Source: Protonemura montana (taxonomy: Eukaryota > Arthropoda > Insecta > Plecoptera > Nemouridae). From it: DNA of 64,000 bases. The notes beneath the pieces were generated by a model. The model saw only the letters and a program-made list of their open reading frames with translations. It was not told where the DNA came from and made no database searches. The first letter of the stretch is position 1. Every line of letters begins with the position of its first letter. Below, piece by piece: positions 45,729-58,285 of this stretch. The position numbers and the translations under genes were made by a program. The stretch lies in assembly GCA_947568835.1 (NCBI GenBank), contig OX387606.1:16864001-16928000 (forward strand). Direction: 5' to 3'.

Positions 45729-48700
45729 GGCACAGTCACGTACTAGCAGTGTAAGTAGATTTTTCCATGGATAATACTTTTCATTCACCACATGAAACTG
45801 GAAGGGGAGTGTTAAGGCCTCGAATGATTTGCAGGCTGCTTGTTCATTAAGCTGGTTAGTGCTATGAAACCGTAATATACTGCCAAAGTAATCAACTCAA
45901 TTACGATTGAGAATTCCAACTAGGAATTACAGTCAAATTGCAATTCAAATGTGAAGTCTCATGGCATGCCTATGTCCGTGGAAACAGTCTGCAACACTTG
46001 ATGTAGCAGAAGGTACAGGTAGTGATTGATTGCAATTATCACACTAACACACACCTGGCTAATCAACTCACTAATTGCAAGCATAATCACTCACTAATGA
46101 ACTCCATACACATTCGCGGGTTTCGGTTGTGGCTTTTCTGATGTAAGTCGGTACCACAGTAGCAAATGCTGCGTTTCGTTACTTGCCGGGTACTTATTAA
46201 ATAAGTAGGAATTTTTAACAATCACTCGAAACTTTGAAACGAAAGTTTGATAATTAACTTCAAACTCTAAGAACTAAGGAATTAAAAAGTTAGCACTGCT
46301 GATTTTTGCGATTCATAATTAATACAAAAAGGACTGTGCTAGCAGACGAACTTCAAATGCCGTGAACTCATTTTTATTGAAGTAGTTAAACGGGCTGTAA
46401 ATTTTTCTTATCGAGCGCAAGCGTCTAGTTTAAAGAGCGCTACAGTGGAAAGCAAAGATGGAGCAGAAAATAACATACGTTTCACTCAAGAATTTCCATA
46501 TATACATATACTCTTTAGATAATAAAAAAAACTCTGAAAAACATTCACCCAAAGTCTCAAACAAAGTGAAAATCCAATTCCATTATGCAAATACGTCGCC
46601 CATTCTCATCGCCTCTAACCCGATGTCAAATTGCTCGACAAGATAACCTAGCCGCCATGTGCTTTCATTTCAATTCCTTTTAACCCCAATTCTAGTAAAA
46701 ACGATTTCATAAACACGAAATAAAAGCGCTTTATTTCAATGACAAGCACCCCATGTGCTGCACTCGTCAAAGATGGCCGAGGATTACGTCGTATTTACGC
46801 ACTGGTTAAAAATGTATGACCTAGCTGGTGAAATGTTCGCTTTCAGGTTTATTTTCGAATGTACGGCTGTGTAAATGCTAACCAAGTAAAACAAGCAAGC
46901 TAAGTTGGTAATTTATTTTCTGGTTTAATTAATACCAAGCGCTAGGGGCTTTAGACGCTCGCCAGATGATGGGCGTTTGTGGGGGTTATAATTACTATAA
47001 AATACATGCTCTACAGTTTTGGGTTGGAATTAGGATTCTTCACCAGATTACAGATACACTTGAAATATTTTTTCTCAGACCAACTATTCTGAGGTTGAAA
47101 ACGGTGTGGGAAAGCCACTTTCTAAATCCACCAAAGAACTGAATGAAATGTCGTTACTTCAAGAAAGATATCAGTTGAACAGAATGCTCCACAGGCAGCT
47201 TCAACTATAACCAACAGAATGAAGAAAAAGAAATAAAGAAACGAGGACTTAACCAAACCTTTCAAGTCTTTACGTCACACAGCAAAAACCATAAAAGAGA
47301 ACAGTGGATTCGATATTCTTGCAATTCATTCTATCGTGACACTAGTCCGTGTGCTTTCCGCTTGTCTCCGTATTATCAACTGGCAGCCTTTATCACACGA
47401 AAAGACAACTTTGTTTCATGTTTGATAAATTCATTAATCAAATAGTATGCCTGAAAATCTGAACGTCTGGCTTCGATAAAGCCGGCCGAGCTGCTGATCG
47501 GTCTGCTGGCGGGACAGGAGATTGAGATTGTCTCGACACCACGTCATTTCTGCACAAGCTGGGCAGAACGCGTTCAGCTCAACCTTCAGCGGGGAGGAGA
47601 ACAACAACGACTCCATCATCGTCTCTTGTCTAAATGTCATGAACCGCAGGCATTGTTAAGATGCCCGAAGCTATTGTCTACGATAGAAAGACCGTTGTTT
47701 ATGAAACTTTTCAGGCCGTCCATCAATTTTGTGCCCCCCGCGTATGTGGGTATTCATCAATCATTATTTTAATAGGGAATCATTATAGATTGAAAGATAT
47801 TTTCATTACCATTACGGTAGGTAGGGAAATATAAAGTGTTTTGTCAGATTTACGCACAACAGAGTATTTTTCTCACGAGACGACGCAACGAGAAAAGCAA
47901 AACAGTTCATTACCTTTCTTTAAAAAGTTTATTTTTCTCCAACTGAAAATAAACAAGAGCGTCGCTCTCTAAAAATTATAAGTTTAAAGCCCAGTTAGTT
48001 CCAGTATAAACAAAAATAAATAAAGTATTCTTCTACTCTGAACAAACAACTGAATATTAGCTCGAAAATGAATGCCTCGATACCCCACGCACGGCTTGAG
48101 CACCAGTCTATCAGTTCCCATCTTCCACAGCGCCAAGTCGGATGATTAGAAAACGAGATTACTTTTTTCGCCTCGTGAAAATTGTCAACGTCATAACAAT
48201 GTGACAGGTCGTAATGAAAAGGAAATACGAGAAGCAGCTTCACACTACGCAGAGATAAAGCTGTCATCGTCAGCTCCAAATAAGACATTTCCAATAACGT
48301 CAACTGCATGCCATTTGTTTCTATTTCTTACAAAGAATGAGAGACTAACTTTTGTAACAATAACTTGACAACTGGTAGGTGTTTGCTTTCAGAGTAAGCG
48401 GCAAACATGAAGAAGTGTAAGGAGACCGCATGTTCGATAATAAGTACAATAAAAAACGAACCTGTCGATTACGTTTAATTGGCAAGTTATTTGTAGAAAT
48501 TGTCTACAAGAGTTCCATAATACAAGAAGTGTAAGCAATATAATTGCAGGACACTGAAGCACAAGCACCAACAGTTGATCAACATTATAAACCTTATGCC
48601 ACGGCTAACCCGCGGTAATATAAAAAAATAAGATTTGAGAAGCTTTGTCAGGCGATCGCAGCATCGCCACGGTTACCAAACATTGAATCTGCCATTGAAT

Positions 48701-49316
48701 CTCATATGCTTTTTGTTTACAAAGTTGGTAAGCAAAAGACTGTCGTAGAAAAATTTCTGCAAACACAAGAATAAACTACTAATAACTCGAAAGGTGCACA
48801 GAAAATCAGGTAGCTAGTACAACTCAAGAACATGACTGCATTTACTAAATTGCAGGAATGACCTCAAGTCAACACGTTACTTATGGCACCCCAACCAAAC
48901 ACCCAGAACGCGTTCCTTTAGGACGATCTGTCCGTGATGTTCACGAAAAGCCTGCCGGACGCACGCGGCCAGTTCAAACGCACGCGCGCAGTTGCCAGGC
49001 GTGAAATGCGAGCCATGTGTCATGTCGGCGCGTAGCCCTGCGTGAGATTCGCCAGCCGAGCTCTCTTCAGACACCAATGCTTGTGAATGACACGACCGAA
49101 TTGCATACGCTCGAGAGCACTGTGATTGTAAGCTCGTGGCCTCCTACGCTCTTCGCTGGGAATTACGCGGTGCAGAGTTGTGTGCATCTATAGCTATGGT
49201 TAACTGACATCATAAGCATCCCGAGCAAGCGATGGTGACAGCTCGTCAAGTCCGGAAAATAGGACATGGTTTCATGTACGATTTTTGTTTCAAATTAACG
49301 AAATACGTGGGCCGGA

Positions 49317-49345
49317 TTAGTGCGGTGGTAAGCACGACTGACTGA
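49317..49345 (+). repeat. Possible tRNA-derived SINE head (A-box)
   Basis: TTAGTGCGGTGGTAAGCAC nearly fits the Pol III A-box and can form a D-arm (GTGC/GCAC). A convincing B-box is missing downstream. Confidence 0.25.
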
Positions 49346-50573
49346 CGGGTGGTAACGAGAAAAAACTTTCTCTGCAAGTCTAATTCGCGTTATTAACCCA
49401 TGAAAAGTAATTACCGTAGCCGTTCCACGAGGCAAAGAAAGGGGAATAAAATGAATTAAGAAACATGTAAATAGCATTAGCAAAAGTGCTTTTATGACAT
49501 TGCTTCATTAATTAATATCAAGGGTAATGAATTGGAAAAGGCAGTAATGCGCGCATGAAGTTGTTTTTGCACAGCTTTCTTTTATAATAGGTATAGAATT
49601 TCCAAAAGCAACAAGTACGCGTGAGTAAAAACCGTGCAGCTTGCGGGCTCTGTTAATCAATAACTGAATTGATTTTGCTAGCGGCCTACGAATATATCTC
49701 TCAAGCTAATATATTTCAACATTTCCCAGTTTCCAATACCGAATATCACTTACCTCTACCCTTTGACACCAATAAGCCCACTTATAGAGAGAGAGCAAAT
49801 AGCTTTAGCGTTTGCCTTTGTACCTTATAAGTCGGGTAAAGCTGACCCGAAATCCACTAGCCAATGTCCACTTGAACTATGGGATTTTGGGAATTGCCTA
49901 CTGAACCGCACTGTACCCAAATAGCTTGGTACCATACCAGCAAGAGCGATGCCATGTTTCATCGGTAGGCGGCGTCGAGGTATTGTGTGTCATGGGGAGG
50001 TATATATTCACTACAGGAAAGACAACACGTTTTATCTCAAGAGGTTCAATTTCCGTACAACATATCTCCCTCTAGCATCCATCAGCGTCGCGCCTGACGA
50101 CGCCTTTAAGGTGAAGTGCTGCGACGTCGACGCCTACGTAGAGGCCGAAGAACAGAGGCGACGCTGCACTGTTAAAACGGAGGGTTAGATTCCTTTGCTC
50201 ACGGTTACGCGTTTGGGGAAGCTAGTATCATAACAGACCAGCGGTATTTTTCAAAAATATGTTCGCTGCTCACAACAAAATTTGACAAAAAAAATGTACC
50301 TAACAGCGGTTTCCAGAAAATTATGCCAACCCCTAATTAATTTCTTAAAAATGGCTTTCTTTTGCTTCTTTACGGGCTTAGAGACCAGAGTCTAAACTGC
50401 GAGCAGAGCAGAGCTTTAAGGTATGCGATTTAAAATGGATGGATTAGTTATCGAGATTGATAAAGGTTGAATCATTATTACTGGATTGAGATCAATAGCC
50501 TACATGCCAAAATAAGTATTTTCTAATATCCAAATTATCATTAAAAAAAATGAAAACAAATCTTTAGGTTTTT

Positions 50574-50612
50574 GGTGGAGGAGCCAAGTCTGCTCTGCGG
50601 GCTGCGTTCAGG
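50574..50612 (+). repeat. 39-bp hairpin motif, single copy
   Basis: It reads GGTGGAGGAGCCAAGTCT then GCTCTGCGGGCTGCGTTCAGG. It matches the copy 176 bp away at 50750 at 35 of 39 positions and the middle unit of the 14-kb array (minus strand) at 34 of 39. The flanks of the two nearby copies do not match, so conservation is confined to the core. Confidence 0.92.
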
Positions 50613-50749
50613 TGCACCAGCCTAAATTTTAGAACCATCCATTCTACGATTACTCACAATAACCTTAACTCTTTTTAATCTATTCTAAACTATTAAAATC
50701 CAAATATTAAAATAACAGCTGTAAACTAATAACGAATTGCATAGTAGAT

Positions 50750-50788
50750 GGTGGAAGAGCCGAGATTGCTCTGCGGGCTGCGTTCAGG
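50750..50788 (+). repeat. 39-bp hairpin motif, single copy
   Basis: It reads GGTGGAAGAGCCGAGATT then GCTCTGCGGGCTGCGTTCAGG. AGAGC and GCTCT form a five-pair Watson-Crick stem round a 7-nt loop. Confidence 0.92.
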
Positions 50789-53700
50789 AGTTTAACGCAG
50801 AAGTTGCGCGAACAGCCAAACGCAATGATTTGTTATAGCAACAAATGTAATTTTACATCAACTGATCCGTTATCCACGCGGTTAAACGGGTTAAACTGAG
50901 TTCATTTATCGAGCACCAACTGACTTTCGGTGCACCCGTTTCTGAAAAAAAGTTACGCTTGTCGTCCTATCCTGCTAAGTAACTCGTTGGGCATAATTTG
51001 GGAACCATGGGAACCTAATTGAGAACCAAATCTTTGCTGTTTTCAGCCAGTGACAGTAAAACAATTACATCTGAGTGTTCTACGATACATAAGGAATCAA
51101 CATAAATATCAGTAATCAGAGCTACAAAACAAACCCACATTTTTTTGCTTCAAATTCAATCCTACTTTGGGTCGTACCTAATTGAATAGTTGGCACTGGG
51201 AGCGTTATCCACGAGTCTGATTTCATGTCCTATGTTTTGCAACCACCTTCACTGCGTTGGTGTGAGTGAGTTATTAAGTAAGACGCCAGCAATCGCGATC
51301 CCCGACATCTTGGATGTCTTGCCAGTGCTGGCAACCTCAGCGCGCTTGGACGATAATTTACTGCAGCAAGTACGCTGTGTTTGTTCGTTGCTAGGGGTGT
51401 AAGTACATAAATAAAGCAGCTCGCTCTCGATCTGCAGCGAGTTATAATTATATTATACATTCGTCTATTAAGCAAATAGTGCCAAAGCCCGGGGATGTAG
51501 ACATAAAACAACAATACAATTAATACTCGTGTACGTGTGTTTCAGAACAAATCTTTGTGTAATGTTCAGCAGCGAGTTGTGTGAGGAATACTAGTTTACA
51601 ACTATCTTGCAATTAGCATAGTATGCACAACAAAGCCGAGTTTAAGTTTAGCTTAGAACAAACCCGGGAGCTTAAAGATGGTCATATCACATCACATTCT
51701 CATTATTACAGAAGAAAAAAAAAACTTTTTCTTGTCCACACTTTTGTTCCCAAATATAAAACTCCTCTTGTATATATCAAAACGGCTAGCCACGTTATGT
51801 TCCTATCCTATTCAAGTATACACCTTCCAGCTTGCAACTTGCTTCCGTGAGAGAATTCAGCCTCTACTATTTCTTCTCTCTTTGAAATTGAAAACGGATA
51901 TTTGCGAGAGAACCAAACTAGCCCCGGTGGCGGTTGTATCACGGGCAGACGAGCAAGTAAGCACCAAGCTCGGCGGTGACCACGCCGCCTTCTCTCGCGA
52001 CCCTCTGGTACCGAGCGGGGGTGGCAACGACGACATCACCTCGTTATTATGCACGTCGCGTACCAACCATAGAGGAAATTGCATTTCGCTTCGTTACATC
52101 CAGATTACAATTCTCTCCCACGGATTTTTCCATTTCAGCCCAGTCTCTTAAGCTTTTTTCCTTTCTCTCGCTTTCTCTCGTTGACTCACTGTTAGAGGTG
52201 TGGGTGTACCGCTCTGTCTTTCACGTTCGCTGTGTATTGGTATTTCAATTCTCTACTGTTTGTTATCCGACATGGTGCGATGAAATTCAGTGCCTGGAAT
52301 CTATTTGTACTACGGAAAAGGTATTTTGTGTGGAGGTAGCGTCAGAAATCAGCAGAATTTCCATTCCCAAATACATATCAAAACCGGCTGTTTTCAAGTC
52401 AAATTTTCCAAACGATTGATTCAAGGTTTAAAGCTGTTCAAAATAACTAAGCTCACTCATCTCAAATATTTTCTTCTAGACGTAACATAAATCTGGGTAA
52501 AAACTCTTAGAACACATTGACCAAGGCCATTTTTCCCCAGCACCACGCCAAAAGCAGCATTTCAATCAATTAAATATGCTCAAAACGTTCTATGGTGGGC
52601 GACGCGTAGCATCTGGAGTCTTACTGTTTAGACAGAGTTAAATTGGCTCAATGCCACGGAGCCTTGTGAGGTGTTCGAACCCGCGGAGTTCGAAGACGCG
52701 AGTCGAGACGCTGCGCGGGACTGCGTGGCGCAGCCGAAGGCGCCAAGGGTGAAATGCCAACGACGCTAAGTGCCCTCCTCGGGGACCACGATTAACATTC
52801 GGTATCGCACCTCCTTCTCGACAATTCGCGACTACTAGAAAAGACGCTTTTTGTCAACGACGGAAGCACGAATTTTTTATTAACTTAGAATAAAATATTT
52901 CATGGATAATTTTAAAAGCTTCTTAAACTAAGTGCTTATGTAACAAGCATTGGTGCTGATAAAAGGTGTGCATTGCTAACAGCGAATTGAAAATAGTGAC
53001 TCTGAAAGAAACTAAGTACACACTGGATTGAAACTGCAAAGGTTTATTTGTCAGTCAAGAAGCAATTAATGACTGCACAAATGAAACTCCGGCTCGCTCT
53101 CCTAGAAAAGCGTCTTAATCAAGCAAAGGGTCTGCTCCTGGAGCGCACGGTTTTACAGACAGTCATCTCGTTATCCACTTCAGCTGCATTTATAACATGC
53201 AGAAAGGTAGGCGTACCACCCAAGTGTATTGAAGAAAGTAATCACCCAGAATAATTATCTCGTTATATGTTCATAAGTATACTAAAACCTTTCATGATGA
53301 ACATAATTCAAGCTCGCAGCAAAGGATCAACGTGTTCCCGCGGCGCATAATTGACACCGACCAGACGGTATATGATCATCGTGACGACGCCTCTCTCTAT
53401 TACTCTGTTGGCGTCGGTATCAACGGACGACGTCGCGGCGCGAAGCCTGACCGCACCGAGTAACGATCAGTAACCGTAATTACAATTACAAGAGCAATGC
53501 ACCCTGCATCTAGCGCTGGCAGATAAGTAGCCCGAGATGGCAAGGGGTATATGACGAGACCGACGCTGGAGCGACGATGGCGTCACGTCGCTCCAATTAG
53601 TGGAGCGATTGAGCACCGGCTTTATCAAAGTAATTTACCAGAGGCAGACTGCAAACCGGCGCATGGCTAAGCGAGACGGATGAGTGTGTACAGGCGCGCA

Positions 53701-54339
53701 ACCGCCGACTGCCGCGCTCAATTTCCCTGCACGTCAGTTTTAGCTTTTACATGTTTAGACTTTGCATGGTAAAATCTGAGGAGGTGTGTAAGCCGACGGG
53801 CGAACACGGGAAGTATTGGGATTATATATAACGATAGTTACGATTCATTGTAAACTTTGGACTTTGAATACGAATCATTTATCAAGTTGTTTGGCAAAAT
53901 GGAACTTTTGGTTGAAAGTAGCTTGCCGAAAGCTTTAAGGATTATTTTCTGCTTGCATTTGTGCCCCGCGCACGGTTAATGATAGAACGCAGTAAAGTCC
54001 CGGGCCCATGTTATCGGATTGGGTGTCAGCTTTAATTCACGGTAACATCGCAGCGAAGCCAGGGATGTTACTAGATAAAAGTACGCCGGATAGAAACGAG
54101 AGCCTCATCAGCAATTGTCTCTATTCTGCGCTTTAAATCCATCCACCCGTAATAGAGTCAATTCGGCAAAGTTTCCCCAATGCCTCATACCATGTCTTAT
54201 ATAGTGACCCAGATTCGCGACGGCTTTAACTCGAACACAATACCAGCCGTTCGCCGTCGAGGGCGAGGGTAAAATCGGTGCTGCAAGTTTTTCCCCCCCT
54301 TTTAGGCTCTCGACCGGCCACCGTCGCCGCCACCACGTT

Positions 54340-54570
54340 GTTCGGCAATTAATTTCACTAGCGTGTCGACGTCGTCCACACACATCGTCGTCGGGCGCCG
54401 ATGAAAGGAAAGTCTGTCCGAGCGTCGCGCACCAAGCGACGCTGACGACGCTGCGAAGGCCGCAAATGCGGTGGCGGTCGCGGCGCCCGTACTCGAGCGA
54501 CAGCGTCGCGACGCAAGAAGTGAAGAGGAGACAGCGAGGAACGGTGCTATAAGAAGTGGCTCCTTCATCC
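54340..54570 (-). other. CpG-rich block, possible promoter or exon
   Basis: Strongly CpG-rich, and open on the minus strand from an ATG at 54568 for 88 codons with an alanine/serine-rich low-complexity peptide. A TATAAG lies just upstream in that direction. It is oriented with neurobeachin and could be an alternative first exon or promoter, but I see no clear donor and no family match. Confidence 0.2.
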
Positions 54571-54609
54571 CTTATATTCCTAGGGAGTGAGCGAGATCTG
54601 GTGCGTGGG

Positions 54610-54629
54610 GGTGTGTGTGTGTGTGTGTG
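54610..54629. repeat. (GT)n microsatellite
   Basis: A 20-bp alternating GT tract beside the CpG-rich block. Confidence 0.96.
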
Positions 54630-57600
54630 CTGCGGGTCGGTCGGTAAAGGGGACGGGGTCGTTTTTGGGGCAAGGATGAGCTGGCCGTAAAGTCGGGCGG
54701 TACGGACGCTGCGTAGAGGAGCTGCAGCAGAAACTCAGCTACATGATGGGGAACAGCCATCGCTTTCCGGTGAATTATTCAGCACGCTGCTTTTCCGGTG
54801 CCAGAGAGGAAATCCCTGGGCTGAGCTGCCATGCGGGAGATATACAGGATATAGTAACTTTGAGAAACAATAGCTGAGAAACGTAACGTACTATATACGC
54901 CGTGTGTTATATAGAAACCATACCGCAGAAACTCTGTCGACAGTGGATGATGGCAACTGAATAGAGACAGACAAACAAGCTGGTGTTGGAATACGTGAGA
55001 GGGTATGATCTAAATAAGGAAGTGCTTAATGTTGTGATTAATGTGTGCATTAGTCAAAATTTATACCTGGTGATTCATAAGGACTGGTTGCTTTAAAAGA
55101 TTCAACTGAATGCGAACTGAAATTCCGACTAAAAATTGTCACCTGACCGATGTGGCCAGTTTCACAACTCTTATATGGGTGTAAAAAGTGCCAGCGAAAA
55201 GTTGAAGGAAAACCTCGACAGAGGAGAGATAAAAAAAAATGTGTTGGCGTTCGCTCATATTTAAATTTGAAATCGAACTTTAATTAAAAAAACGCGCGAG
55301 TTCGTACTAATATAAAATAAAAAGTTCGACGAGGGTATAAAAATTGCGTCAAACTGCAATCTTGTGAAGGTTAATGAGAAAAGTGCGAAATCATTACACT
55401 TACTTCAGCCTAGCTGACAATTGCCTAAGAAAAAATTAATCCAAAATAATAAATTACATTTCTCATATATTTCTGAAGCGATGCCATTTCCAATTGGTGC
55501 TCGAAAGTTTCAAGTAGCTACGATACAAGCACTCACAATATAGGCACAGTAGAAGGTAATTAGAAATCAATCTCGATCAAGAATCCTGGGTCGCGAGCTC
55601 GCCCTTTTTTCCACCTCCATGTTGCAACACTAGGCTAACTCAGAGATATCTCACGAAGCAGCCAAACTCCTTTACTTTATACGCATTTTCTTTATTTAAC
55701 TTTCGGCGTGGAAATCTTGTAAAAGAGTTGAAGTAAGCACGTTCTCTTAGCAAGACGAGTGTATCGCCGTCTCCATTAGCGTGAACCCCGAGTCTCCCCT
55801 TACCCCTCTCCCAACACCGTACCACGTACCCCGTAAGAGAGGCCACGATGGAGACGGCAGATAAATAACGCATAGCTCTGAAGACACTGATGCCAGTGTA
55901 CCGTCGAAACTTTCAAACTACACTCGAGAAAACGGCATTAAAAATTCGAGTCTGTCACGGAACGTGGGAAAATGGGAAGTGAGACAACTTGGCGCTAATG
56001 CAAAGAATGAGAGGAGTGTTATTAAGGTAGAATTCACACACTTATAGTTTGTGGAAACTTTTTTTTTAGTTGCTTTTGCAATTGATCCGTCCGAGAATGT
56101 TGTAGTGAAGCTTATTGTTGAAGTAGCAGGCTTTTAAATGGAGCAAGGGTGTTGATTGTCTGCTTTAAATTGCGATTGCTGCAAGATTGCGATGTGGTGG
56201 CAATAAAAGTTTTTTAATTAAAATTTCAAGCGCGTGATTTTCAGCAACAGTTCGATAGAGCAACAGGGTAGTTAGAAAAGGTAGTGCGGCATTTCTCGAA
56301 AGCACCAGAGCGTTGTTTAAAAAATAAAAAAGATCACGATCTCAAGTCACTTGGGAACGTCTTAAGAAATGTGCCAGCAAAATAAATACCATCTTGCTAG
56401 AGAGAATGTTCTTTTACTTTATTTTATTGATGGAGTTGTGTTGAAAAAAATGATTTAGCGAATCTAAGCAAACTTTTCTTAAATTACATTGCAATTAAAT
56501 TTAAATCGAAGATTAGGAGGGGAAATAACATTGTTCAATATTTTATAACTTCCATTGCCCAAGACATTTTGAAAATATAAGCTTCTCAAAAATTTAATTA
56601 GGCCATTCAGGCTTCATTAACGTTCAATTTTGTTTAAAAGAACTGAATCGGGCAATTTTCTTTCTTTATGTAATAACGCAATAAAATGTAGATAGTTGGA
56701 TCCACCATAAACATCTATCCATTTATACTTTCTACGCTTTTTACAAAACTTCACGATGCCTTTCGACGTCCGCATCCCACTTTCTATCATTATTCTCCAA
56801 TTTTTGAATGAAAACCCCGGATTCTTAATAACAGATTATTACATAAACTGGTAAAAGCATTCCTGCCATACAACAAAAGCACTCTTCATAAAAACTTAAT
56901 TTAAAAGAAAAAAGTTAAATTATAACAACCAAGTACCGAAGCTTTAGTTATTTACGCTTGTAACGGGCAGTTTTCAAACCCAATCTATTCCAAGCACCCA
57001 TATCAAAGTCTATATCAGTTATCCGTTACCAAAATTCGTTTCGATTTCTGGTTCCGGGACATCACTATTTGATTAATTATACCATTCCATCAACGCAAAT
57101 AAAATTACGCATTCACCAATCAATAATCAAATGAGCGAAACTGAAATCAATGCCGCTCACACATCGAACGAACACATCTAGGTACGTCCAACGAAGGTCG
57201 CCAACGAATGAACGTTATGCCAGAGGTAAATAAATTAAATGTGTAGTCACTGTAACGTAACAACTTTGACAACAGTTGACGACCAGTGTCCGTAACAACA
57301 GTAACAATATTAGAGCGAACTTCCAGATGAAGAGCGATAGTAACCTGGACATAAATTTGACTTGCTGTCCCTGCCCGTTGAGATATCTAGTCATACAGAG
57401 TCTACGTCATTTCCCAGAGCTTTTATACTGGCTTTGGGAAATACTGGGCATTATTTGAGTGCGTACATACGTAGCGTCGATGTACGCTGACGTCAATGTG
57501 AATAGGCATCATGGGCACAAGTTTGAATATATATGGAGCCACGATGTCAACGTTTGCCCGGAGTAACTCACTTTGCACTCTGCAGATGAACTTACAGAGC

Positions 57601-58254
57601 GTATACCGAGCGTAACCACGCGCAATTCTTTTGTAAAGTAGCATGCACCCGGGCCACTGCATCAGCAGCAGTATAGAAAAACAGTTGCAGCTTAATTTGA
57701 ATTTCAAACGTAGAACATGGTAAACTTGACAGAGCAATGCTATCGTGATCCGGACCGAGAGTTAAACCATGCTGAAAATTGTATCTACCAGGTTGAGATT
57801 AAAATAATTGGATGTCAATTATCTCTTCAAATAACTTCTCCATAACGTGCAAGCTAGCGGACGACTTTCAAGAGAGCAGCGGGCACATCATCTCGAATTT
57901 AGCATATTATCTAGCATCGCTGCAAAATGTTTTATGTATATTTTATAATGGCAAAGTAAGGTGGAAAGTTCGCCAGACTACATGCGCTACGATATATAAT
58001 TCACAATTATCAGAAAATGCACGACGATGAAAAACGACGCGGTTGCTTTTTTTCCACCTCCATTTATCTTGCAATTATGTCGGGGGTGGTGGAAAAACGT
58101 TAACCGTGATGCAACTGGAAACAGTGGCCTAATCACATTCGCACGGATGAAACGTTGCTTTAAGAGAAGTCGAAGAACCGCAGGGCAAATTAGAATAATT
58201 AGTTGTTTAAACATTTGGTTTCATCACAGCGGTTTTTCCCGCCCTTGTACTGTC

Positions 58255-58255
<1 letters not shown>

Positions 58256-58285
<30 letters not shown>
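58256..58285 (+). repeat. C homopolymer (30 bp)
   Basis: Thirty C residues on the plus strand, the longest homopolymer in the window; G30 on the neurobeachin strand. Confidence 0.93.

Noticed and set aside
51678..52419. Two overlapping plus-strand open frames of 157 and 147 codons, the longest in the window
   Set aside because: They overlap in different frames, show low-complexity leucine/serine-rich peptides, match no family that I know, and lack supporting splice or start context. Best treated as chance frames over a GC-elevated patch.
53048..53254. 68-codon plus-strand frame with a helical-looking KLRLALLEKRLNQAK stretch
   Set aside because: The start is not an ATG, no domain is recognised, and no splice sites support an exon.
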